Below, in pieces: positions 24,850-36,700 of a DNA stretch of 64,000 nucleotides. The position numbers were made by a program, and so were the translations under genes. The notes under the pieces were generated by a model. It searched no databases. It worked only from the letters and a program-made list of their open reading frames with translations, and was not told where the DNA came from. Source of the stretch: Climacteris rufus (lineage: Eukaryota > Chordata > Aves > Passeriformes > Climacteridae); the NCBI GenBank assembly GCA_013398175.1, contig VZRZ01002225.1:2164821-2228820 (forward strand), in the 5' to 3' direction. How positions within the stretch are numbered: position 1 is the stretch's first letter; every line of letters begins with the position of its first letter.

Positions 24850-27596
24850 AGCCCTCACAAGGACCTGTTTTATTTGGAGGATAATGTTAAGTCTATGCAG
24901 TTTTGAATAATAAATATGGGATAGTTTGAAGGAAATTTTGTGCTGTAACCAATGCAACAATGAAGTAGATATTAAAGGAGTATACACCTATTTACCTGCT
25001 AGTGGAATAACTCTGGAAGAAAAAAAAAAGGGAATATCAGCTGAAGGAGTTTATCAGGCTCCTGAAAGCAGCTGAGCTACTGACCTACACCCTGCTACCC
25101 TGCCAGGTGATAGCAGACCCGGAGTGAATGAAATAAAAAGCATATGCAGGTGTGTTTGCACTTTTGCTGACATTGACTCCTCCACAGGTAAGCAATCCAG
25201 TGTGTTTACTTTCAGTTCAAGTCTGTTTTGTTTACATTGAGTACCATTGCTGCTAACTTCCAATGAGGTGACACAAAGCACCAGGTTACAAAAAATGCCA
25301 TCAAACATCCATTCTGACAGCATCCATGTCACAATACACAATGATGTACCGGAATTATACAAAGACAAAAAAAATATATATAGTTAATTATTCTGACTAG
25401 AACTGAAACGGACAGCGAAAAAGAAAAGAGCCCCCCGCCCTGACCCCAAAGGCCCTGCAGGAATCCATACTGACACTTTGGCAGCCTTGTAGCAATAAAT
25501 TGATAACCAGCCCTTCACATGCCAAAACCTTGTTCTCATAACATTGCAAATTTGTGGTTCGGAAAAATAGCTAAGTCTATTAAAGCACTTTTTTTTCTTC
25601 CTTTCCACCCCTCCAACCTGAACCAGCTTAATGCTTTTACACAGGGTTAATAATTATTAAAAATATTAAACAAGTGAGGGGTATAGGCACCATAGACTGC
25701 TCAGACAGTTAAATGCTATAGTATATATGCAAAGATATCCCAGCTTGAAATGTAGTTTCCCTGTGATTAGAGTCATCTAAAAAAAGAGCCTGATCAGTGG
25801 CATTACTGAAAAAGGTTGGCAAAAAGAGCAATCTCTCTGCTTAATTAGTAGCAGCACAGTCAAGAACTGAAACCACCCCATCTCTCAGTGTTGGCTGCCC
25901 ATTTCAGCTTCAGGCTTCATAGTTTGGATTTCTGCTCGTCAGTCCGTTCCTTGGGTCTTGTGCTCCCCCCAGGCCCCACATACATCAGTGCTGTAAAGAA
26001 ACAGTCAAATCCGTGTATCCAGCAACCCCCCCACCCTCCCATCCCCTTTTCACAATCTCCAGGTTTCTTCATGTATGTTCATGCCTCGCTATTCACTAAT
26101 GAGGTATTATTAGATACTAACAATGCCTGCTCTCCTAGGGACGTTAGCACAGACCAGTGACACATGAAGAAAGCTCTTCAGTCAACCATTAAAAAAATAT
26201 TGCACTTACTTTAACCTTAAGCCCAACCTGCACAGAAAAAAAAATTATGAAAGAAATTAATCAAAAGTACCAACAAAACCCCAACACTCTGGAGCAATCT
26301 ATCTTATGCACATATAGTGTCTTTTCCTTCATGTTGTTTAGTTGAATTTGGTCCAGTATTTAAAAAAAATGTCCAGAAATTAAACAGTTCAAAAGACACC
26401 GCAGGCTCGTTAAGGCTTTGTCTCCCCAGTGCTTCAGAAAGGTAAAAGTTTCTTTCTTTCATTGTCCGTGTACTGCAAAGCAGTGGTCTCTTGTGGCACA
26501 ACACCTGCCTGTTCAAACCATCAACAGAAAAAAAATCAGAAGCAAGGGAAGATGGGTGTGCTTCATGGTCTCACCTGGAACCAAACAAACAGAATAGTTT
26601 AGAATTAAGAAAACTAAATAAATACAGTTTTTAACATTTTAGCTGACACTCCACAAAGGCTGGGACTGCAGCTCAGCAGTGCAGGCAGCTGGGTGCTAGG
26701 ACTTGCATTAGACAGTCAACTGCCTAAACACTGGGGACAGTGGAGCAAACGGGTTCATTTACAGGCAGGAGGATGATGCACACGGGGGGTTGATAAAGGC
26801 ACATGCACCACCACAGACACACAGTGGGCATGGCTGCTGCTGCTGCCCTCAGCCCAGTTCTCCAACAGCTGGCTGAGAACCCAGCCTGTGTTCAATGTCT
26901 GCAGCTTCCTGCTCCACCCAGAAGTGAGTATTAAGGTTATGGCTGGGTTATTGCTGCCACCTAATGAACCAAAGCTTAGTAGCCTAAAGAGCAGTGATGT
27001 ATGTCCTCACAGCCTGTCCCCACCAGGAAACCTCGTGGTAGGTCACAGCCATGTGTTTTGCTCAGGCACAGGGGCTCAGTGGAAAGGAGAGACCATCATT
27101 TCACTTTTGCTACTGCTGGTATAGTTTGAGACCCTGCTGGTTCCCTGGCTCTAGATTTATGAAAAAAATTGCACCTGCTCATGTCAGAGCTTTTTGGTTA
27201 CCAACTTGCCCTCCAGCAGAGCATCCCCAAACCTCTGCTGATCTTGGTAACCAGGCAGTTGGTGATTTGAGAATGACTGAAGGTACTAAAGTCCTCCCTT
27301 CCTTTAAGATTTGTAAGAAGTGCTAGGACAAAAGGCAGGGAGTGGTTAGATGGTTAGAGTTCTGGATTCTCTTTTTCTTTAAACATGAGTGAGCCCATAT
27401 ACTCTTACAGTGCCGTGGAAAGGACAGTGCAGATTACTTACTGCAAGAGGATTTTCCCCTCACTCTCCATCTGAACATGTGCGGGGAATAAGGCCTGGAA
27501 AGCCCCAAACTGCCAGCAAAGCTCCTGAAACTGGGCTGCGAGGCTGTGGGCACGGCACAGGGTGGGCTTGCCTGACTTACCACCTGTGACTCTGAA
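24850..27596 (-). other. PTPRO: PTPRO 3' UTR (extent uncertain)
   Basis: The terminal exon continues 3' of the TAG with no clear end. The first canonical AATAAA I find on the minus strand is at 24869-24874 (plus strand tttatt), which would give a UTR of about 2.7 kb. A nearer variant CATAAA at about 27163 is possible. No protein-coding signal is seen in the stretch; it is rich in simple A and C runs. Confidence 0.4.
24869..24874 (-). terminator. Candidate PTPRO poly(A) signal
   Basis: AATAAA on the minus strand (tttatt on plus). It is the first canonical hexamer seen downstream of the PTPRO stop; its use is inferred. Confidence 0.35.
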
Positions 27597-27701
27597 CTAG
27601 GACTTGCTGACGTTCTCATATATGACATCACTGATGCAGAACTGCTGCTTCTTCTTTTGCCACATCAGTTGCACGCACTGGTGAATAAAAATGTACTGTT
27701 C
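27597..27701 (-). CDS. PTPRO: PTPRO terminal coding exon with TAG stop
   Basis: A coding stretch of 105 bp after ttcctctag: [20 protein letters not shown], then [14 protein letters not shown] and stop TAG (27597-27599 on the plus strand). YENV fits a GRB2-type pYxN site, and the tail is the known PTPRO C-terminus. The 3' UTR continues below 27597. Confidence 0.96.
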   Translation of the reverse strand, partial: EQYIFIHQCVQLMWQKKKQQFCISDVIYENVSKS

Positions 27702-30700
27702 CTAGAGGAAAAGACCAAATAAGTGGGCACTTTTTGCACCTCAGAAAGCACGACAAAAACCCAAGCAGTGAAACAGTTTGATAGTTCCCAGTAACAGCCT
27801 GCATGGCTCCATCTCTCCCACCTCAGCCCCTCAAAACACACAGTGAGTTATTAGCTCCTAAAATAATAATCCACAATTGTTAGACATAGCATCTGGGGAA
27901 GCATGAAATCCACCTGGCACCATAATCACTTATTAATAACCTGAATGATGACAGAAGAGAAGAATTGAATCAGAGCTAAAGGAGGTCTACTTTACAATGC
28001 CTAAAAATGAATTAATTCCAAGAGAGGTATCTGAATGCTTTATGTGCAACAAATTGCATCCATGCCACATGTGCATATGAAATATTTCAATGAGGTTCAT
28101 GTTCCTTATTGTTTGTCTTCTTTACCAATAAGAAGAAAAACCCTGATTTCGTTCACAGAGCAGTTAATTATTTGGGGAGTTTTGCCAGTGACACTGTAAG
28201 CAAGCTGGGTCAATCACATGCACTGATGTATTTGTTGACAGGTTTTTGTGCCACAAGACCACAGTTGTCTTTGGCTTTGGTTACAGACTGACTTTGCTAA
28301 GCATTCTCATAATACAGATTAAACACTGTAAATCAATTTACAACAACCTTAATTGATGACTTTTCAACTTCAAAGAGACAGAACGCAAATCCTGATGAAT
28401 CCTAACACTAACCTTTATATGCAGGAGGCACAGTGAGCAAGTGAATCTCAAGAAAAAGCAACTGTCCCAAAACCCAGGTCTGCATTTCACCCCTGTCCCC
28501 AGTGGCCTGCAGATGCCAGGAGATACCAGTAGGAGTTTGAGGCATGTTTCAGCCCACAAAAATGCCTGGATTTCCTCCCATCTCCTAATTTGGAGTGACT
28601 TGTTTCAGTTCAGGGTATTCCCCATTCTAACCCCCTTTTTGGGCCTGAGCCATTTGTTTTTTTTTAAAGAGTTCGTTGAGACACTGCCAAGTTTCCAACA
28701 TACAAGGCAACATGAACTCAGGTGAGCTGTCTGTGGTTTCAGATTTTGTAAGGGAAGACTTTTTGGTAGCCTCTGTGCCTGTGTGTCAATGTCACTTTGT
28801 GACCTCTCAGGCCAGGAGCAGCAGAAGCTCAGTAACTGCCCTTGACATCAGCCCCAGGCAGGCAATGAGATTCTACATAGAAAAAATAAATAAATAAATA
28901 AAAACCCTACAAAAACCCACATCACCCTCTGGAGTGATAACACAACTGCAGCTGAAATCAACCATGAGGAATTTCTTCTCTGGTTTTTACATAAGGATCT
29001 GCCTTTGGATTAATAGTCAATTGTGATGAAAAGTGGCAGTTTCATTGGAATGATCCAGAATGGACTGAAAATTCCTTTTTTTCATTTCCAGATGCTAGTT
29101 GTTGTCACTGCAGGTTTTCTTCCTCCTCTCCTCTCCCTGCTAAAACATTTTTGCTTTGCTTGGATTCAACAGTCCTTGGCAAAAACTATCTGCCAGACCT
29201 AGCCTGAAAACAGCGATGGTGGCACTTCCAGCTGTGTGGAGGTTGCCAGTTTATACTGTGTCTAACCAAGGAAGAGAACAACAGGCATGAAATCTTTCCC
29301 TCATTATTAGGGAAACTGGGAAGGTTTAGATGCATAAAATATTCTGCTTTGAAAAAAGAGCTTGTGATTTTTTTTTCCCCCAGTATATATTCTCTATGTA
29401 TTTCTGTCTTAAAAATGGAAAAAGAACTACCCAGTACATACTTGGGTAGGGACAGGGGTGTGGAGGATGTCTGTCAGACTTACAATCCTTTTGTCTGTTT
29501 TGCTTGTTTGAAATTCCATTGTGTAATGAGTTCCTATGCTTGGCTAGATGGTACCAACGTGATACTTGAACAAGGCTGCCGGACACTGATATCATTCCAT
29601 AAGCCATTAATCCCCTCAGCAAGCCCAACTCTTTTCAGTGTGGTGTGAAAATTTCATATGTTAATTTCACAGAAGGTGAGAATAACTCATCCTCTCTGGA
29701 AGACTGCGAGATTGCAGATATATTATCAGACCCACCTGTGCAGCAGATTAATAATGTGATAATATTACAACAAAGATGAAAACTTGATTTTATCAGTTCA
29801 GAGCCATTCTGTCAAGTGTTCAGGCAGACCAAGTGATTGGACATCCTAAGAGGGGTATGAAATGGACACGATACTTTCACAAAGTCGAAGTGAACAGATC
29901 TTACCTCGGTCTGCACCATGGACATTCTGTAGGACCTCATGTCAGACACCAGGCCCAGTATGTCCACGAACTCATGGTCACGGATGTGCTGCAAGAGTCG
30001 GTCCAGGGCTATGAAGGTTCCAGTCCGTCCCACTCCAGCACTGCAACACAGATATGCATCTCATCTCAGGCTTTTCAGAAGGGGGCACACAGGAAAAGCA
30101 GTGGAACTGCAAGAAGCAGGAGTCCTGCAGCTGCAATAATCAGACTAGCTAATCTGAGGTCAGGCAGGATGGTTAATCTGTTGGATTTCCTGTCACACAA
30201 TCCATCATCCATTGCTTAGGCAGAGTGGAGGGCTCTGCAAATATTTCACCTTTTCATGCTCCTCTTTCTGCACTCACACCCTCATCCACCCTTAGCTGTC
30301 TGCTCTTCCTGCTGTCACTGCTTCACTCACAGACTTCATGAGACCTCTCTAACTCCAGGAGCTGTAGCCAGAACTGCAGAAACCTGCCCAGAGAGAGGGG
30401 GTGTTGAAGGTGAAGAACTCAATTCCACAGCTCTCTACACTGCAAAGCTCTTGGCTTGCAAAGGCTCTGCACTACTGCAGTTTGTCCTCAAAGGACAAAC
30501 TACCCAGAAGAGTCTGCACTCCAGGACTTCTGCCTTAGGAGCATGAGACAGAAATAGCTACCACTCAGCTGAAAATCTTCATTCCCCTCAAAGGGAAGGT
30601 CAGTGACTTGAAAAAAATACACACTGCTTTCATTTAGAGATTCTTACGTGTGTGCGTTTCTTTGCATGGTGATTTCACATGTAATGTTTAAGTCTGATTT

Positions 30701-33700
30701 CACTGAGTGTGGCTTTAGAGGCTTTACACAGCTTCCCAACACCATACCACTACTAAGGGTAGAAGTGTGTATCTTAGCAAAAGTTCTTTCTTTCGTCATC
30801 ATATTTTTTCTGAAAAGCCTTGAAAGTATTTGCAATAATGTTTAACAATTCGTCTCAACACAGTTCACCATAACTGCCACAAAACGGGGTTTTTTTTGGT
30901 TTTTGTTTTGGTAATTTCTCAAATAGGTTGAATACAACAAAACTTCTGATGTGTTAATTGGACAGATTAACTGATAAATTCATTCTGTGCCTTCCTTAAG
31001 ATGTGAGGACAATTGCTGCAGGAGTTGATTGATACATTCTTTCTGTACTCCTACTAATTTCATAGCATTACTAATTTTAATCTATATGGTCCAAGATGTA
31101 CAGTACAGTCTAAAAATACCATCTGAAAATATCTCTTTGCTGCTAGAAGAATCCTAATATATAAAAAAAGAAAATACTACAGTTTTTACCCAGCTCTCTG
31201 ATACTTGTTTCTGTTCCTTCCCAGAACAATTAAGTAGTATACACAGAGTTTGATATTATAATGTTATATATAAATCTCCCCCCTGACTTACCAGCACTTT
31301 TCTTGATATTAAGACTCCCAGGATAATATCCCCTGTGAATTCCTCCATGAGGTTACACAGGGGAGCTGCATAACACCGTAAAACCAGAGAGAACCATCTT
31401 CAGCTAACAGGTGAGCAGAACCCCAAAATTTCTCCTTGTTATGGTTTCCCAACCTGTTTAATGTCACACCCTGCATTTCTCCTTCTCCTTGAAGCATTTA
31501 CCTGCAGTGTATGATCATGGGGCCTTTAGTCTTTGCTGATTTCTGCCTGACCATCTGTACAAACTGCAGGATGCTCTCGGCCGCGTTGGTTGTGGGGACA
31601 CCATGATCTGGCCAGGCCGTGTAGTTAAAATGCATCACGTCTTGCACCTCATCAGCCTAATGGGAGAAGCCGAACAGCAGCATGTTCACAGAGTTTTAAC
31701 AGTGTAATCACACTCAGCCACACTGAGGGGTTTTGTCACTTTCTGTTCCCCCACTCCCCCTTTTTTACAGCCTAAAGAAAGTGAAGCCAGCCAAAGAAGT
31801 GTACAAGCTATTTGACTAAAAAGGGGAGGGGATATCAGGCCATTATTACCAAAAGGGTAGGAACTTCTTGTTTCTAGGTTTGATTTTGTTTTTGTCTCTG
31901 TGGTAGTTCCATTTCATTTTGCATTTTTCAGCTTTGGGCTTCTTTCCTCTTTCTTTTCCATTCCCTCTCATTTTCTCATTTTGCCACAGATAAAGAGTAA
32001 CACCGTTGGCAAACAATCAAGACTGGACTGTTGAGGGATTTCTTTTCAGGTTTTAAAGAAAAAAAAACAAACAAAAAGGAAGAAAAAAATCACTACACGG
32101 GGAAAGGAAACACTTTCGGAAAATACTCATGATAACAGAAAACATTTGCAATGCTAAAAGTTCTACTGGTTTTAGATTCAGATCCTCAACACAACACAAG
32201 GTCCTGAGGCAATGGTGAACTGCCAGTGCACAATTTTTTCCACATTGCCTCCATATCCCTAAACTTTCCTTCACAAGCTAGTGCTGGCAACGAGCTGATG
32301 CAGGAAACAAAGGTGGAAAGAAGTACTTGAAAGTCTGGAAAGCTTTTACTTGGAAATTGCATGCTCTTGCATGTGTTTCAATACTTTATAGTCAGACATG
32401 ACTATTGCAGAATTGCCCTTTTGAAAAATATTTGTAATTCCTATGTTGGTATTTTCAAGTTTTGAATAATTTATAGTAAGAAGGTGTGCTTGACACACAG
32501 GAAAGAAGAAATTCACATATTTATTGTCACTAGTTCTTGGTACCACAGAAATGTCCAGAGCTCTGGTACCACTTCTGTTTCAGTCTTGCACTTTGCTGAG
32601 AAATTCACAGAGACAACCACTTTAGGGGAAAGTTTTGTGATGTGGTCATTTGCCCTTGTGGAGTGAGGGTAAGGACATTAATCTCTCTTGGGTGTTTTCC
32701 AGTGAATTCCAGAAGTAGTCAAAAGTTAAAGAGAAGGCTGGACTGAAATTGCTCCCTCTCCTTCAGCAGGGCCATGCAAAGGGTTTCACCTACGTAGCTA
32801 ATTCGGAAACTCCGATACACCCAGTCCGTGTGCTCCTCTTCGCTCAGCATCTCCACTGTGATATCCCCATATCCAACAGGATCTTCTGTGAAAGGCCAGT
32901 AATGATCACATTTCACCTGAAAGGGAAGGAAATACAGACATATTGGTATTTATATAAATATACACATATATAAAGAAGCACAATCAAAAGAATTTAAAAC
33001 CAGATTACATGTGGCACTCGGTGCCATGGTTTAGTTGATGAGGAGGTGTTAGGCTATAGGTTGGACTTGGTGATCTCAAAGGTCTCTTCCAACCTGGTTT
33101 ATTCTGTGTGATTCTGTGTGTGATATAGAACTTCAGGTTTAGAAATGCCTACACCACTGTTCACTTGCTGCTGCAATAAGAGGTTATTTATCCTGCAGTA
33201 ATTTCCAGTCTGACCATTCCTGTTGGTGTAATTGTGGCCATCAGCTATACATTGGTTTTTGGAAGGGCAGCTTTAGTACCGTGAAGAATGGAAATCCAGT
33301 GCCTTTTGTTATTTTTCCTAACATAATAGGTCTAAATAGAACAAAACATGGGGAAAGAGAATGTGTATACAAAGCCCCCCAGATTATATTCCAAATATTT
33401 CTATTATGATATGAAGGGGAAATGTAAAGCATAAGACTTTTATTTTATAATTATTTAAACTGAAAAGTGCAGAATCACAGAATGCCTGAGGTTGGAATAG
33501 ACCTCTGGAAGTTACCCTGTCCAACCCCCACCCTCAAGCACTGTCACCTAGAGCCTGCTCAAGACCATGGCCAGGTGACTTTGGAATATCTCCAAGGATG
33601 GAGACTCCAAAAGCTCCAGGCAACCTGTGCCAGTGGTCAGTCACCTGCACAGTAAATACATATTTCCTGATTTCAGAAGGAATTTAATGTGTTTTTTTAA

Positions 33701-36700
33701 TTTTTGCACATCACCTGTTGACCTGTCACTGGGCATCACTAAAGGGAGTCCCTTGTCACCATCCTCTTTCATCAGGTATTTGTACACAGTGACAAGACCC
33801 TTGGAACCTTCTCTTTTCCAGGATGAAGAGTCCCAGCTCTCCTAGTCTCTCCTCATGTAAGAAGAGATGCTTCATAATAAGGCCCAGGAAGGTAAAAGGC
33901 CTGAAAAGGTCAAAGAAGGTCAGGGATTGCCAAAGAAGTTTGACGGCTGAGGAAGGTCAAAGAGAGTCATGGAAAGTCAAAGAACATAAAAACAGTTCAA
34001 AGCAGGTCAGGGAAGGTCAAAGCAGATCAAAGAAAAGCAGGAAAGATCAAACAAGATCCAAGAAAGTTAGAGAAGGTGAAAGAACATCAAAGAAAATCAG
34101 GGAAGGTCAGGGAACATTGAAGAATGTCAAAGAAGGCCAGGAATAATCAAGGGAGGACAGGGAATGTCAAAGTAGGCCATACGGCATCAAATAAGGTCAG
34201 GGAAGGTCATAAAAGGTCCAAGAAAGTCACAGAAGGACAAAGAAGTTCAAAGGCATTTGAAGAAAGTCAGGGAAAGTCAAACAAGGTCTGGGAAGGTCCA
34301 AGGAGGTCAGGGACAGTCAGGGAACATCAGGGGATGCCGAAGAAGGTCCTGAAATGCTAAGGTAGGTGCCATTCCAGGGCTGGTTGTAATGCTGCCTCAC
34401 GGTCAGCAAGGAAAACAACGCAAAGACATTCACTCTGCATAAAAGAGCTGTTTTCAGAGTAGTTTCTTTTACACCACAGACAAGATTTTGTTGCATACCC
34501 ACCCGTCTCTTCTCATTGCACTGAGTGAGCATAACAATAATTTGTGATTTTTGCTGGAGAACCATCTTCCAAAAATCGTTCCTAGTTTCTGGCAGGGGTC
34601 CTTGGGTTGCAATGTATTCCTGAGGTGAGTTATAACCCTAAGAAACAAAGAGATAGGTCCTGCTTATCAACAAAATTACTGCTTCAGAACATGTATTTTT
34701 TCATATTTTTAGCTTGCTCAAGTTCAATTTGTACTTTTAAAAGTGATTTCTAATATAAGGAAACTACTTTATCATTTTTTGTATTTATCTCATGATGACA
34801 ACTTTTGCAAGATCTTGATGCTCCCAAAGCATAAGCAATCTAGAATGAAGGACAGAAGATGAAGTAGTTACTATACAAATACTTTTCCTAGAAAGCAGAA
34901 AAGGCAACATTAAAAAAAGCAAGTAATAAGAACCCTGAAAGAAAGTTTCAGCTTCTTCCAGATTATGATCCTAGGGTTTGTTTAGCTATAGACATAAAAC
35001 CAGTCACAGATGCCCAGCCTGCTCATGCCAAGCAGTGCCTGTGGTGGTTTTCAGTCACTGATGTCAATGAACGGGATTATATGCATGTGTTTATGTCACA
35101 AGGACTCTAATTAATTAAATATTAATTAGAATTCTGCTTAATATAATAGAGAACCTGCTGAGTCAATGCTCTTAACAGATGCTCAGATGCTTTATATCCA
35201 TGTATTTTTTTTCCCATCCCTATCAACATGCTTTTAGTTGGAAGGACTCCTTTCCCTCTCCAAAACCAAAAGATTGTTATTATGACTATAATAAAAGACC
35301 CCAGAATGACCATTTTGGCATCTGCTGTAACCATATTTGCTGAGATTGTATCATCAAAATGGTATTTGGAAAGTTATTTTATATTTCTAGTAAAAGCAAA
35401 AATTACATCCAACACACAGCATGATCCCATGCAAACTGGGCAATTTCTGTGCCACCACAGTATGGGGATCATAAAATTATTTGTGATTTGGGAGCACTTT
35501 CCACAAACAGCTTCCTCCAGACATCTTTACAAATCAGCTCAATGTGAGTTTTTGCATTACACAGAATTTGCTGTCTGCATGCCTGCGTGGGTTATGTCTG
35601 ACCTGAGTGACAAATCCCTGTCAGCACAGGGACAGAGATCACATTGGTTTCTGTGTTTGGAGGCAGGGAAGTGAAGAAGCAGTGAGGGCATTGGAGAAGC
35701 TATTGCCAGGAAAAGCCCAGCATTAATATTGCATGTTTCTCTCAGTTTCTATGGTCAGCACTGTGCTGTAAGTAGAACTAAAGAGATGTAAAGCAGAACT
35801 GAACATCCAAAAGGGACTGCTACTTAAAATCCTATTATCCATAATCCCACGTTACAGAATTTTCCTGGGTTGTGCATGGTGCCTTTGAATGCTGGAAAAT
35901 TTTCCTTTCTTGATTCTCTGCCAGCTCAGGCACTTGCAGTGTGCTCAGGTTCATGCTCTGGACACAGAGAAGCCAAGTACAGTCAATTGGCTCAACAGTG
36001 CACACTTGGGAATGCCACAGTGACAGAGAAGTGGCTTCACTGACTCACCCGAGGGCTCCTCCTTTTTCCACAATGCTGACTCAGCTCTCTGCAGCACAGG
36101 CAAGCTCAGCTCTATCTACAGCAAGAATGCAAGAATCTGTCTGTGGCCCCGAAGCGACAAACCTTTTCCCACAGGGATGCTGTGGTGGCCTGCCTCCTCT
36201 CCATGCAGAGCAGCCCAGTGGATGTTGCTCTCCAGCTCACACTGAGCCACAGCACAGGGGCTACCAGAGGGGCAAACCTTTGTGGCAGTGGCAGAGATAA
36301 GCCTAAGTGACTGCACAGGCTCAGGGGAGAGTGGAAAAATGCTGATGAGGTTTTAGCCAACCTCCATTGTCAAAATATTTGCCTATAGCTCTGTGTACAC
36401 TGTAGTTATCCTGAAACTGTGGGTGCTACCCCCTGGTACGTGGCTGCTCTCTGCCAGGTGGAGGGAGGCCCACGGGGAGCACCAGAGACAAGGCAGAAAG
36501 CAGAAGTTCTCTCCACGCACCATCTGGGCTCTGTGCATTTTGTCAGTTGTGGAGTGCCTGGCTTAGCCCTTTTTCCATGTGCTGTAGAAACGTAGAAAAA
36601 TTTCTCATTTACAAGTTTATATTTTTCCTCACTGTCTTAAAAGGCCACTGAAACATTTAACATTTCCTCCCCATCTCCCTGCTGGTCCAATCTAGGTTGC

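Larger units (their letters stand above)
32917..34502 (-). other. PTPRO intron holding two CR1 pieces and the 10-bp array
   Basis: Nearly two thirds of this 1.6-kb intron is repeat: CR1 at 33012-33121, CR1 at 33466-33882 and the AGGTCA minisatellite at 33886-34370, leaving only about 130 bp before the next exon. Confidence 0.9.

Noticed and set aside
28881..28904. AATAAA words as a poly(A) signal
   Set aside because: They are part of a simple repeat, on the strand opposite PTPRO and far from any plus-strand gene end.
33823..34360. Lys/Arg-rich open frames on plus (107 and 78 codons)
   Set aside because: They are produced by the stop-free 10-bp repeat and begin inside CR1 sequence. There is no independent coding evidence.
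35941..36300. 119-codon plus-strand open frame
   Set aside because: No recognised domain, no splice partners, and it overlaps open frames on the other strand, typical of a GC-richer patch.
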